In this document: in pieces, positions 26,774-35,882 of the stretch
How the letters are laid out: every line of letters starts with the position of its first letter
How positions within the stretch are numbered: position 1 is the first letter of the stretch
NCBI GenBank assembly: GCA_023387815.1
Contig: JAEWHK010000052.1
Coordinates: forward strand, 62,001 to 126,000
DNA from: Pseudomonadota bacterium
GTDB taxonomy: Bacteria > Pseudomonadota > Gammaproteobacteria > Burkholderiales > Burkholderiaceae_B
DNA: 64,000 bases
Reading direction: 5' to 3'
The notes under the pieces: generated by a model
What the model was told of the DNA's origin: nothing
The model's input: the letters and a program-made list of their open reading frames with translations, nothing else
Databases searched by the model: none
Translations under genes and position numbers: made by a program

Positions 26774-26800
26774 TCATATGAATAAGTTAAAATCATATGA
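26774..26800. promoter_or_regulatory. Putative FCD-regulator operator (two TCATATGA palindromes)
   Basis: TCATATGA occurs at 26774-26781 and again at 26793-26800, start to start 19 bases, 25 bases upstream of the kdgD start. Short palindromes of this kind suit the FCD-type GntR regulator encoded just upstream at 26931-27668. Visual evidence only. Confidence 0.45.
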
Positions 26801-26854
26801 TGAATTTACGGGCCGTGTCAATATGTCGCTTGTGATATAGCGGAAAATCAGTAA

Positions 26855-26910
26855 GCTGTTGGCTGTTGGCTGTTGGCTGTTGGCTGTTGGCAGGTGGCTG
26901 TTGGCAGGTG
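26855..26910. repeat. Heptanucleotide tandem repeat (8 units)
   Basis: Five perfect GCTGTTG units run from 26855 to 26889, followed by GCAGGTG, GCTGTTG, GCAGGTG to 26910. The tract lies between the regulator stop (26931) and the kdgD promoter elements. Unit number could change by slippage. Confidence 0.9.
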
Positions 26911-26930
26911 GCGCAGGACCACCCGGATAA

Positions 26931-27668
26931 TTAATCCAGATTGCTTAAACTTCGCGCAATTGCCTTATACCGTTGTAATCCCGACTGCAAATGTTGAAAC
27001 ATACTGTCGCGTGCCCGTTCCACATTGCCTTCAAATATGGCATCTGCAATGGCCTTATGTTCATTCAGGATGTCAGTATCTCTGCTTGGCAAGTCCACAC
27101 CGCCGCTGACTGCTCGCAGTTTGGAGCGTGGAATCATGCGGTATCCAAAATGTTCAAGAAACATCCTGAAGCGTGGATTGTTCGTCGCATCGGCGATTGC
27201 CATATGAAACTCGTAGTCTGCCTCTTCAGTCTGTTGGCCATTTTTCATCAAAAGGGCAAAGCTGTCCAATTGGCGCTGGATATTCGCTTCCTGGGCAGCG
27301 GACCGGCGTTGCGCAGCCAAACCGGCTGCCTGAACTTCAATCCCGATGCGCAACTCCATGGCTTCGATAATGTCGGAAACGCGATCCGGGGCCGGGGCCA
27401 ATCTTGCAAGCAACTCCGTCGGCTCTGGCGGAGGCAGTACATAAACACCTGCGCCCTGACGCGATTCCAGCAGACGATCAGCGCGCAAGGCTGCAATGGC
27501 TTCACGAATGACCGTTCGACTAAAGCCAAATTGTTGTATCAGTACGGGTTCTGTAGGTAATTTGTCGCCTGGCGCATATTCGCCCTGCTCGATCCGCGCG
27601 CGCAAGGTATCTGCGACCTGGGCAGACAAGGCCTTTTTCCTGGGAGTAGACGGCGTTTCACTTTTCAT
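26931..27668 (-). CDS. FadR-type GntR family regulator with FCD domain
   Basis: 245 residues. N-terminal winged helix at ~10-75 (LSAQVADTLRARIEQGEYAPGDKLPTEPVLIQQFGFSRTVIREAIAALRADRL) and C-terminal FCD ligand domain from ~95 (VSDIIEAMELRIGIEVQAAGLAAQRR; DYEFHMAIADATNNP carrying metal-binding Asp/His; LNEHKAIADAIFEGN). It precedes kdgD in the same direction and most likely controls the kdgD-aldehyde dehydrogenase genes in response to a sugar acid. Confidence 0.92.
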   Translation of the reverse strand: MKSETPSTPRKKALSAQVADTLRARIEQGEYAPGDKLPTEPVLIQQFGFSRTVIREAIAALRADRLLESRQGAGVYVLPPPEPTELLARLAPAPDRVSDIIEAMELRIGIEVQAAGLAAQRRSAAQEANIQRQLDSFALLMKNGQQTEEADYEFHMAIADATNNPRFRMFLEHFGYRMIPRSKLRAVSGGVDLPSRDTDILNEHKAIADAIFEGNVERARDSMFQHLQSGLQRYKAIARSLSNLD

Positions 27669-27904
27669 CGGTTCTCACTTGCGCGATTTCAGCTGTATAA
27701 GCGGGCAATTTTGTCATTTGGAATGGCAAGAAGCAACTCGTGCAGTGAAAACCACCCAAAAAAGCACATTTCCCGCCATGAATCGGTGGATCAATCCGGT
27801 TTGATAATCATAAGCCCTTCATTTGATAAAAAACTTTTTTATCGGGCCCATCCGTTTACTTGTATCCTCAGTACTTAAACGCAAACGTAATATTTGGAGG
27901 ATGA

Positions 27905-29263
27905 ATGGTTTTGTTTCTGGATTCGATTGATAGCTGCAGAAGAACAGAGAACAGCGAAGTACCCGTTGCGCCGCGACATGATATTCTGGACTCAATTCGA
28001 CAGGATAATGAACGAGTAGGTGCGCTCGTGCACGTTGCGGAGGATGTGCGATCTGACAGCAATACAGAAAATAATGCGCAATTGCTTTGTGACGTTCCCA
28101 TTGTCGTCAAAGACCTGATCGATGTTGCAGGGATGCCTACCCGGATGGGATGTAAGGCTGTCAATAACCTTCCGCAAGCACACGCTCAGGTCATAACGAA
28201 CCTGGAGGCTGCAGGGGCCTGGGTCGCGGGGAAAAGTCATACAACAGAATTTGCGATGAGTGGATGGGGAGTCAGCCCACTGGGCCGCCCGCTCAATCCG
28301 GTCAGTGGTTCGGATGTGTACTATACAGGCGGGTCGAGTAATGGTTCTGCCAGTGCGGTCGCAGCAGGTCTGGTGCCGCTGGCGCTGGGAACGGATACGG
28401 GAGGATCAGTACGAATCCCGTCCTCATGGTGCGGTATTACCGGTTTGAAAGGTTCTCCGGGTTGGGTCAGCACCGAAGGTGTCGCTCCTTTGAGTCAGCG
28501 CTTCGATGTCGTGGGCCCAATGGCTCGCACCGCTGCAGATATTGCGCTTGCGTACCGCTGTATGCTGCCGACCACGCGTCGTCAAGCCTTTGAAGCACGA
28601 CTCGAACGTGCAAATCAGGGTTCATTGCCAGAACTGCTGTTTGTTGAAGACAGCAATTTACCCGAAGCGGATAGTGAAGTGCGCCAGGCCTATCACGCTG
28701 CCCGGGAAAAATGCGAAGCGCTGGGATTTACTGTGCAAACCGTATCGCTGCCTTTTTCCTTTGAAGAAATGGCGCAGACCTGGGCGGGTATCTCCGGAGT
28801 GGAAGGATATTTGAATAACAAAGATCTTGTTAATGACCCGAATGCGCCACTTGATGATGCGGTACGTAGCAGTTTTGCGCAATCGGGTAAAACCGATTTG
28901 GATACATACTTCAAATTATTGAATCGCGGTGGCTATTTTCGAGAATATATCGAGAGTCTGCTGGCCGGGGAGCGACTTCTCGTGGTTCCCACGACCAGCA
29001 GCGCAGCGATTCGACTCACAGATTTTGATCCGAAACGGACACTGGGAATCTACACCCGGTTTGTCAATTTGATTCAGGGCTGCAGTATTGCCGTCCCCAA
29101 CGGCATGACATCAGATCGACGGCCAACGTCCATGCAATTTGTCGGGCCTTACGGGCGCGATGCGGATATCGTGAGCGCAGCGATGCATTGGCAGAATCAT
29201 ACAGAGTGGCATCAATTGGTTCGAGAGATTCATGCAGGAGAGATGGCTGAACAGAAGAACTGA
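27905..29263 (+). CDS. Amidase signature family protein
   Basis: 452 residues with the full Ser-cisSer-Lys apparatus: Lys69 in VVKDLIDVAGMPTRMG, the GGSSNGSASAVAAG loop at ~142-155, and Ser168 in GTDTGGSVRIPSSWCG. Amidases of this family hydrolyse amides or N-carbamoyl compounds. Monocistronic: a strong terminator follows at 29289. The divergent FCD regulator (27668) and the convergent ureidoglycolate-lyase-like gene are its neighbours; substrate unknown. GGAGG directly upstream of the ATG supports the start. Confidence 0.9.
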   Translation: MVLFLDSIDSCRRTENSEVPVAPRHDILDSIRQDNERVGALVHVAEDVRSDSNTENNAQLLCDVPIVVKDLIDVAGMPTRMGCKAVNNLPQAHAQVITNLEAAGAWVAGKSHTTEFAMSGWGVSPLGRPLNPVSGSDVYYTGGSSNGSASAVAAGLVPLALGTDTGGSVRIPSSWCGITGLKGSPGWVSTEGVAPLSQRFDVVGPMARTAADIALAYRCMLPTTRRQAFEARLERANQGSLPELLFVEDSNLPEADSEVRQAYHAAREKCEALGFTVQTVSLPFSFEEMAQTWAGISGVEGYLNNKDLVNDPNAPLDDAVRSSFAQSGKTDLDTYFKLLNRGGYFREYIESLLAGERLLVVPTTSSAAIRLTDFDPKRTLGIYTRFVNLIQGCSIAVPNGMTSDRRPTSMQFVGPYGRDADIVSAAMHWQNHTEWHQLVREIHAGEMAEQKN

Positions 29264-29288
29264 CTAAGTTGCGTTCACTGTTATGCGA

Positions 29289-29330
29289 AAAGCCGGTTTG
29301 CAAAGATAAATGCAAACCGGCTTTGTTTTT
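29289..29330 (+). terminator. Rho-independent terminator after the amidase gene
   Basis: A 14-base perfect stem, AAAGCCGGTTTGCA at 29289-29302 and its complement at 29311-29324, with an eight-base loop and a following GTTTTT run. Confidence 0.88.
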
Positions 29331-29399
29331 ACTGATCCATATAGTTATCAGAAGCGCAATGATTCAAAGCTGAAGTTTTAGCCCAGAATCGTTGTGCGT

Positions 29400-29969
29400 C
29401 TAAAGAATCTGATTGATCGGATCATTCACCGAAAATTGCGTTTGATGCGTTTTCGCAAAATCGAGGAAATCCGTTAGCGTCGGAACAGGAGCGCCAGCAA
29501 GATGTTGTTCAATCTCGTTCTGCGTTTTCAAGTCAGTGATAAAGGCAAAATCAATATATTCTGAACCCACAGGAAAACGCGCGAGCGAGTGCCAGACATG
29601 TTCCCAAAGCATGACGCCGCAATCTCCAGGAATATAGAATGCCTTGACATCTTCAGGAGCTAACGGCTGATCCTCGCTGTTCTGCTTGCCTACGACCATG
29701 ATGTAAGGAACATTGCCCATGGGGAAGAAGCATTGCGTCACCTTGTGGTGCTTCTCCATGACGGAGAATTCCCGCCCTTTGTCATGGTATCTGTTAAACA
29801 TGATTTGCGGTTCAGAGGCTGATGCAAATGGCAACAACCAGGATTCGACTGCGCCCGAAGCCAGGTTAGGTGCGCTATCCTGAGGGCGTCGCACCAATCG
29901 ACCAAAGGGCGCAAAGTTTGACTCATCCGCGAGTTGACTAACAAGATTGATAACAGTCACATTTGTCAT
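29400..29969 (-). CDS. Ureidoglycolate lyase (AllA) family protein
   Basis: About 189 residues from the ATG at 29969 (MTNVTVINL), two bases beyond the DctM stop. Cupin-like AllA landmarks: FAPFGRLVRRP, FSVMEKHHKVTQCFFPMG (metal-type His/Glu), AFYIPGDCGVMLWEHVWHSLARFP and YIDFAFITD. AllA releases urea from ureidoglycolate; relatives with unknown substrates are common in carboxylate catabolic operons. Last gene of the leftward RraA-TRAP operon, so it probably acts on the imported compound or a derivative. Confidence 0.78.
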   Translation of the reverse strand: MTNVTVINLVSQLADESNFAPFGRLVRRPQDSAPNLASGAVESWLLPFASASEPQIMFNRYHDKGREFSVMEKHHKVTQCFFPMGNVPYIMVVGKQNSEDQPLAPEDVKAFYIPGDCGVMLWEHVWHSLARFPVGSEYIDFAFITDLKTQNEIEQHLAGAPVPTLTDFLDFAKTHQTQFSVNDPINQIL

Positions 29970-29971
29970 AT

Positions 29972-31261
29972 TCAGGAAACCGAAAAGAGGGATGGCAGCC
30001 AAAGTGCTATTTCAGGTGCAATAAGCAGCATGGCCAGCATAAGCAACAGGACAAGGCAGAAGGGGACAGCACCGATAATCACGTCCAGAAACTTACCCTC
30101 GCCGCGAATACTGTGAACCACGAACAGGTTGATACCAAATGGCGGTGTCAATTGACCCATTTCGCACAGCAGGATCATCATTACCCCGAACCAGATAGGA
30201 TCAAAACCCAGGGCAACGATGATTGGCACTGTCAGAGGCGCAGTCATGACCATCATCGCCAGTGTGTCCATGAAGCATCCCAATAGGATATAGAACGCGA
30301 TCAGGGCCAGCATGGTGCCCATGGGGGACAGGTTCAGGCCGGTAACAAAGTCAACGAGCTGGGTTGTGAGTCCAATGGAGGACAACACAAAATTCAGGAA
30401 AAAGGCAGACAGTGTGATCAGAATGATCATGCCGGTTGTTCGCATGGTGGATTCGAACGCGCGGCGTAGCGTATTTAAGTTCAGCGCGCCCTTGATGCCG
30501 GCAAGGATCAGCGCGGCGATCACGCCCAGAGCGGCAGATTCGCTGGCAGTCGCAATGCCACTGTAAATAACGCCGATAACGAGTACGAAGATGCCCAAAG
30601 GAGGAAGCAAATGCGGAAGGCTTTCGATACGCTCGCGCCAGGTCACTTTCACAGGCTTACCGGAAATACCGGGCTTCACAAGTGCAACACCAACGATCAC
30701 CAATACAAACATCAAAGTCAGTATCAGGGCAGGAACTGTCGCAGCCAGGTAGAGCTTGGGCACTGATACGTTTGCAATAAGCGCAAAGACAATCATGTTG
30801 ATTGAGGGAGGAATCAGAATTCCCAGAGTTCCCCCGGCTGCGATAGAACCCAGAAACAGCGGTGCATTGTAGCCAGACTTGCGTTGTTCCGGCAGAGCCA
30901 GTGTCGAAATAGTGGCAGCAGTGGCTACGCTGGAACCACTGGTGGCGGAAAATAATGCAGAAGCGCCAATATTTGCATTCATCAGTCCGCCGGGCAGCCA
31001 CGTTACCCATTTCGATACGGCGCCGTACATCCTGCCTGCAATGCCGGAACACACCAATAGTTCGCCCATGAGCACATAAAGCGGAATCGCGACCAGAAGG
31101 AACTCGGCACTGGATCCCCACGCAAGCTCACCTAATGCATTTGTCAAAGGCAACGGAGAAAATATTTCCGAAAGTGCCAGTCCCAATACGCCTACTGTCG
31201 CTGCGGCAGTAACGCTGAGTGTGAGCAGGCCAAGTAATAAAACAACGGTAAAAGAGAGCAT
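29972..31261 (-). CDS. TRAP transporter large permease (DctM family)
   Basis: 429 residues, about twelve hydrophobic segments. Family landmarks: AIPLYVLMGELLVCSGIAGRMY, GGLMNANIGASALFSATSGSS, GSIAAGGTLGILIPPSI and FDPIWFGVMMILLCEMGQLTPPFGINLFV. Forms the sodium-coupled channel of a TRAP system with the DctQ protein encoded three bases upstream. The binding protein gene lies upstream as well, so the transporter is complete. Confidence 0.93.
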   Translation of the reverse strand: MLSFTVVLLLGLLTLSVTAAATVGVLGLALSEIFSPLPLTNALGELAWGSSAEFLLVAIPLYVLMGELLVCSGIAGRMYGAVSKWVTWLPGGLMNANIGASALFSATSGSSVATAATISTLALPEQRKSGYNAPLFLGSIAAGGTLGILIPPSINMIVFALIANVSVPKLYLAATVPALILTLMFVLVIVGVALVKPGISGKPVKVTWRERIESLPHLLPPLGIFVLVIGVIYSGIATASESAALGVIAALILAGIKGALNLNTLRRAFESTMRTTGMIILITLSAFFLNFVLSSIGLTTQLVDFVTGLNLSPMGTMLALIAFYILLGCFMDTLAMMVMTAPLTVPIIVALGFDPIWFGVMMILLCEMGQLTPPFGINLFVVHSIRGEGKFLDVIIGAVPFCLVLLLMLAMLLIAPEIALWLPSLFSVS

Positions 31262-31264
31262 GGC

Positions 31265-31885
31265 TTATTTCTCCACATCCATAACAGGCTGTTGGGTTAG
31301 GGTTTCCTGGGTCGGGACCAATTCTTCGACGATTTCTTCTTCAACTGAGGCGATACCAATAAGCTGGCTGGCTTCTCGCATGCGTCGTTTGCTGATCAGA
31401 TAGATTGAGCACCCCATCAGCACCACAATCGTGATAAAGAAAAATAGATAGCCGGCAAACCAGAGTGACTGAGGAATCCACTGAGGCACTTGCAGGGGCG
31501 TGTTTGAAATCGCATTGAAGGAAATGGAATCAGTCAGAACCTGCCAGGCGTGGAATGTCAGTGTTCCAACAAAGAGTCCCAGACACAAAAGCGCGAAGAG
31601 ATCGAGCGCTGCACGAATACTGCGTGGAAGGTGGGTATAAGCGACATCGACACGAATATGTGACCGTCGAAGCAGCGCAATGGGAAATGCCCATGCACTG
31701 ACAATCGCAAGCACATAGCCGGCGATTTCATCCGAGCCGCCCATGGACCAACCCACAAGTTTGCGCAGAACGAGGTCGATGACAATCAAGGCAGAGGAGG
31801 TCAACAGGCATATGCCGCCAATCCAGACTCCAACTTGTGCGATCTTTTCAATCAGGCGCTTCGGCGCCAACTCTTGTGCTTCCAT
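31265..31885 (-). CDS. TRAP transporter small permease (DctQ family)
   Basis: 206 residues with four membrane segments: IGGICLLTSSALIVIDLVLR, EIAGYVLAIVSAWAFPIAL, DLFALLCLGLFVGTLTFHAW and WFAGYLFFFITIVVLMGCSIYL. The pattern GSDEIAGYVLAIVSAWAF and LLRRSHIRVDV is typical of DctQ. Located between the DctP and DctM genes. Confidence 0.9.
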   Translation of the reverse strand: MEAQELAPKRLIEKIAQVGVWIGGICLLTSSALIVIDLVLRKLVGWSMGGSDEIAGYVLAIVSAWAFPIALLRRSHIRVDVAYTHLPRSIRAALDLFALLCLGLFVGTLTFHAWQVLTDSISFNAISNTPLQVPQWIPQSLWFAGYLFFFITIVVLMGCSIYLISKRRMREASQLIGIASVEEEIVEELVPTQETLTQQPVMDVEK

Positions 31886-31914
31886 ACTACCCTCCAGCTA
31901 ATTTCTGATCCGGC

Positions 31915-32949
31915 TCAATCCAGTGTGTATCCGGCAGCTTTTCCAGCAGTTTCGTTCCATTCCTGTACGCAATCCTTGCCGCAGCGTTTGCCCCAGTCGT
32001 TCGCAATTTTCTGGGTAATATCGCGCAACGTCTTCTGATCCTCTTTGGACGGTGCTGCCGCTTTCATGCTGGCTTTTTCATGAATCTTGCATTCGCCTTC
32101 ACCTGTGTTGCAGGCCAATGCGTATTCGTTTTCCCGCTTGGTTTCTGCCCAGAGATTGTCTTCCAATACCTGGCTCTGTTCTTCCAGAAGCTTTTGTACG
32201 GCAGGGTCCAGTTTCTGCCAGCGTTTCAGGCCGATCCCGTAGAAGCCAACTGACCAGTCAATGGGCAGGTTGTACAGATTATTTGCAACTTCATACCATT
32301 TGGCTGCATTCCCGGAACCAATGCCCGTTACTGCGCAATCGATCACGCCAGTCTGCAAAGCAGTAATCACTTCAGCAAAGGGAAGGGTGACTGGATTGGC
32401 GCCCAGGGCGGTGACGTACTCCGCCATATTGCGACCACGAGTGCGGACCTTTCTGCCTTTTAAATCAGCCAGTTGCGTCACAGGCTCGCGACAAAAGAAT
32501 ACCTGAGCCGTGTAGGCAACTGTCGCAAGCATTTTGATGCCATGACGCTCTTTCATGCGTTTATCCAGTACAGGTCGATAGGCCTGTGCAATCTTGTGTG
32601 CGGTATCGATATCCGGTGCCATACCAGGTAAGTCAATGCCTTCAAACATGGAATCGTCGCTGCTCACATAGGCGAATACGCCCATGCCGATATCAATGGC
32701 ACCAGCGCGCATCAATCGAATGACTTCCGGTCCTTTGAGCCCGCTTTCCGAGAGTCCGCTGAGGTCGGCCGTGACCTGACCTCCGGAAGCCTTGGGAAGT
32801 GTTTCTTTCCAGAAAGGTTGCTCGGTTGCACCGAAGGTATAGTTATGGCTGCCGCCGCCCACAACTTTGAAATGTGTTTTTGGGAGTTCCTGTGCGGTAC
32901 TGGCCAGGCTGATTGTCGATAGTGCAAGTATTAGTATGGTTTTTTTCAT
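31915..32949 (-). CDS. TRAP transporter substrate-binding protein (DctP family)
   Basis: 344 residues with signal peptide MKKTILILALSTISLASTAQ. DctP landmarks: HNYTFGATEQPFWKETLPKASGG, LKGPEVIRLMRAGAIDIGMGV, KGRKVRTRGRNMAEYVTALGANPVTLPFAEVITALQTGVIDCAVTG (the Arg of RTRGRN contacts the substrate carboxylate). It captures an organic acid for the DctQM permease encoded next to it. Confidence 0.92.
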   Translation of the reverse strand: MKKTILILALSTISLASTAQELPKTHFKVVGGGSHNYTFGATEQPFWKETLPKASGGQVTADLSGLSESGLKGPEVIRLMRAGAIDIGMGVFAYVSSDDSMFEGIDLPGMAPDIDTAHKIAQAYRPVLDKRMKERHGIKMLATVAYTAQVFFCREPVTQLADLKGRKVRTRGRNMAEYVTALGANPVTLPFAEVITALQTGVIDCAVTGIGSGNAAKWYEVANNLYNLPIDWSVGFYGIGLKRWQKLDPAVQKLLEEQSQVLEDNLWAETKRENEYALACNTGEGECKIHEKASMKAAAPSKEDQKTLRDITQKIANDWGKRCGKDCVQEWNETAGKAAGYTLD

Positions 32950-32988
32950 GATGAACTACTCTCCTCTGCAATATGAATAATGGCGTAA

Positions 32989-33657
32989 TCAGGGCGTTAC
33001 GGTGTTTTGAACGATGGCACTGCGTGACCCGACGATATCGGGGAACTTCTCGCCAGCATCCAGTCTGGCAAGGGTAAATTTTTCCTGTTCCTGGAATGCG
33101 ATTGCCTGATTGGCGGCAGCAGTAATCTGATCGCGTGGCAGAACAACAATACCGTTTTCATCGGCAAGAATGGCATCGCCAGGCAGGACGGTGACGCCAC
33201 CGCAATTGACGGCGGTGCAAAATTCTCCATCCTGACCCAGGACGCGAGTTGTCACAACAGAAGGGCCTCTGGACCAGACCGGCACGCCGTGCTGGCGCAG
33301 CTCACCCAGATCAGTGACCAGGCCATCGACAATAAATGCTGCGACACCGGCGCGTTTTGCCGCGTATGCCATTGCGCCGCCAAAAGCAGCAGTGACCGCC
33401 TCACCGCATCTGTCTATTACCAGAACATCTCCTGCACGCACACAACCCATTGCGTAATGCAAAATTCCCCCATCGGTCCCTGGCATGCGTACTGTCACGG
33501 CTGTTCCACTGATGCGCAGATCCTGTGCGTGTGCCCGAATACCCGAATCCATGAATCCGATACTTCGAAAGTGGCCGATAGTGGCAGGTTCAGCGCGATG
33601 CAGTAACGCCAGTTCTGGCGCGGGAATAGGCTCGGGAAGGGGATGAATCAGATACAT
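32989..33657 (-). CDS. RraA family protein (4-hydroxy-4-methyl-2-oxoglutarate aldolase-like)
   Basis: 222 residues with the HMG/CHA aldolase-RraA fold signature: TVRMPGTDGGILHYAMG, GDVLVIDRCGEAVTAAFGGAMAYAAKRAGVAAFIVDGLVTD (GGxxxxxAK... followed by a D), CGGVTVLPGDAILADENGIVVLP. Members cleave 4-carboxy-4-hydroxy-2-oxoadipate or related tertiary hydroxy-oxo acids to pyruvate. First gene of the leftward operon with the TRAP transporter; divergent from the LysR gene at 33792. Confidence 0.87.
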   Translation of the reverse strand: MYLIHPLPEPIPAPELALLHRAEPATIGHFRSIGFMDSGIRAHAQDLRISGTAVTVRMPGTDGGILHYAMGCVRAGDVLVIDRCGEAVTAAFGGAMAYAAKRAGVAAFIVDGLVTDLGELRQHGVPVWSRGPSVVTTRVLGQDGEFCTAVNCGGVTVLPGDAILADENGIVVLPRDQITAAANQAIAFQEQEKFTLARLDAGEKFPDIVGSRSAIVQNTVTP

Positions 33658-33791
33658 GCTAAATGTGATAATATTGTTTGATAAATTTGCGGAACGGTTA
33701 TAAAGAACGTCATCAAGTCAGGGCAGAATATCACGCAAGCCTCTGCAGACAATAATCAAAACTCCTGTTCACTTGAGAGATTTTTATTATC

Positions 33792-34697
33792 ATGAGGATA
33801 ACCCTAAGTCAGATGGAAGCCTTTTACTGGGCCGCCCATTTGGGAAGCATTCATGCGGCTGCGCGACACTTGCATTTGTCGCAGCCAGCCGTGTCTGCCC
33901 GTATCCGGGAACTTGAAGATACGCTGGATGCAAAATTGTTTGAACGGACGCGTCAACGGGTAACGCTGACGGAAACAGGCACCGCCGCATTGCGACATGC
34001 TGATCAGGCATTAAACAGCAGCCGACAGCTTGAGCATTTTCGCCGGGACCGTGTCCCAACCGGAAAATTGCGGTTTGGCGCTGACGAGTGTTCTGCAGCG
34101 GTGGCCATCTCTGCTGTTGTGACTCAGATCAGAGAGCAGTTCCCTTCACTGGAACTGGAAATGACTGTCGATGTGGGCGCCACGCTGAACCAGAAACTGA
34201 ATGCCAAGGAACTGGATATTGCGGTTCTGACCAATCCTTCAACCAGTCCGGAAATTAAAGATAGCTTTATTGGATGGATGCCGTTTGCGTGGGTTGCATC
34301 GCCTTCAATGTGCATTGAGGCCGATCCGTTTGAACCTCGGGATGCCCAAGGTTTGAATATTGCGACTCATGCTGCACCCTCTACTTTGCATGCAGTGGTT
34401 GAAGGCTGGCTCAGTTCCGGAGGGACAACAGCGCACTCCATGAGTACCAGTAATTCACTTGCATTAATATCAAAGCTGGTCGCGGCCGGCCAGGCGATCG
34501 CAATTCTTCCATTGCCGCTAATGCGGGAAATGCTGGCAAATGGCGAAGTGATCGCTCTGCCATGCTCGCCGCCAATACAACCGGCAGGTTTCTATATTTC
34601 CTTTCAGACGGAACTGCAGGATACGGGTCTGGATATTATTGTTGAATTGACCCGTGCGACTTTGGAAAAACTGAATTTTCTGGCGAAAGATCGCTAA
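33792..34697 (+). CDS. LysR family transcriptional regulator
   Basis: 301 residues. N-terminal helix-turn-helix: MEAFYWAAHLGSIHAAARHLHLSQPAVSARIRELEDTL. The rest is a type 2 periplasmic-binding-like effector domain (KLRFGADECSAAV, ALISKLVAAGQAIAILPLPLMREML). It is divergent from the RraA-TRAP operon with a 134-base shared control region, the usual arrangement for its regulator. Confidence 0.92.
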   Translation: MRITLSQMEAFYWAAHLGSIHAAARHLHLSQPAVSARIRELEDTLDAKLFERTRQRVTLTETGTAALRHADQALNSSRQLEHFRRDRVPTGKLRFGADECSAAVAISAVVTQIREQFPSLELEMTVDVGATLNQKLNAKELDIAVLTNPSTSPEIKDSFIGWMPFAWVASPSMCIEADPFEPRDAQGLNIATHAAPSTLHAVVEGWLSSGGTTAHSMSTSNSLALISKLVAAGQAIAILPLPLMREMLANGEVIALPCSPPIQPAGFYISFQTELQDTGLDIIVELTRATLEKLNFLAKDR

Positions 34698-34706
34698 TTA
34701 AATCAA

Positions 34707-35882
34707 TCAAAGAATCCCTAGCTCCGGATAGGGTTTGTTCTGTTCAACACGCTCGTATCCCAGCGCGCTGAGATCGATAGTCTGGAATTTCCCGTGCACA
34801 ACCAATTCTGCGATGGCGCGACCTGCAGCGGGCGCGTGCATCATGCCATGTCCTGAGAAGCCGGCGACTGTGTGCAGATTCGGCAGTCTGGAATTCCACG
34901 AGCCGATTACCGGATTACCATCCAGTTCGTTGACTTCATACAGTCCCGACCACGTGCGATGGCATTTTGCCGCTTCGAATACCGGGAATCGATGGGCGAC
35001 CGCCGGCCAGACAACGTTTTCGAAATAGTCATGATCGACATCGAAGTTAAAGCCCCGTGTGACGGATCCGTCGACCAGGCCGCCCGAGAAGCCTTTGCCC
35101 TCTGAACGGAATGCCAAACGGGCTTCATCCTTCACATAAGGCAAGTGTTCAACCGGGCTGCCTGCTGTGAAGTAATGTTCAAAACGGCGTACTGGCGATA
35201 TTGGCAATTCCATTCCGAATAGTTTTGCCACCTCTCCGGACCATGCGCCTGTTGCGTTGACAAAGTGTGTGGCATTGATCTGTTCTCCGGTATCAAGCGT
35301 CACGGATTTGGCCTGATTCGCAGTTGTTTCGGCCGCAACGACGCGGCCGTCTATATATACCGCACCCAGTTCCAAGGCCTTGCGGCGAAAACCCCAGAGC
35401 AAACCGTAAGGATCACACCATCCGTCTTCAGGCGTATGAGCGCCGGCCCCCAGATCATCGACGTACATTGACGGGAACCTGTCTTTCAGTTCGCTTGGTG
35501 TGAGTAAATCAATGACGCAGCCTTGTGATTTCTGAAATGCAACGCTGCGTTCCAGCGCCCGAGTTGATTCTGGAGACACAATGAACAGATACCCGCCCTG
35601 GACCCAGTCTATGGGCGCGGGTCGCCCGTTAGCTGTCATCGTGTTTTCAAAGTTCTTGATGAAATCAAGGCTGAACAGCGACATGGCAATATTTTCAGGC
35701 GCCGTAAACTGCACCCGGCAGCCACCGGATGAGCGAAGTGCTGAAGCGAATTCATAAGTGGAATCGGGCTCAATCACGCATACCGACAGAGAGGGATCTT
35801 CTTTTAATAAAAAATAAGCTGTACTGGAGCCAACAATACCGCCACCCATAATGGCAACGTCAAAGTTTTTAGGTGTGCTCAT
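34707..35882 (-). CDS. FAD-dependent oxidoreductase (DAO/D-amino-acid dehydrogenase family)
   Basis: About 391 residues from the ATG at 35882 (MSTPKNFD); the frame extends further upstream without family character. Dinucleotide motif DVAIMGGGIVGSSTAYFLL at the N-terminus, RSSGGCRVQFTAPENIAMS, THFVNATGAWSGEVAKLFG and the C-terminal FAD loop TVAGFSGHGMMHAPAAGRAIAELV. It would oxidise an amine or amino acid. It converges on the LysR gene with a nine-base gap and has no obvious operon partner. Confidence 0.88.
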   Translation of the reverse strand: MSTPKNFDVAIMGGGIVGSSTAYFLLKEDPSLSVCVIEPDSTYEFASALRSSGGCRVQFTAPENIAMSLFSLDFIKNFENTMTANGRPAPIDWVQGGYLFIVSPESTRALERSVAFQKSQGCVIDLLTPSELKDRFPSMYVDDLGAGAHTPEDGWCDPYGLLWGFRRKALELGAVYIDGRVVAAETTANQAKSVTLDTGEQINATHFVNATGAWSGEVAKLFGMELPISPVRRFEHYFTAGSPVEHLPYVKDEARLAFRSEGKGFSGGLVDGSVTRGFNFDVDHDYFENVVWPAVAHRFPVFEAAKCHRTWSGLYEVNELDGNPVIGSWNSRLPNLHTVAGFSGHGMMHAPAAGRAIAELVVHGKFQTIDLSALGYERVEQNKPYPELGIL

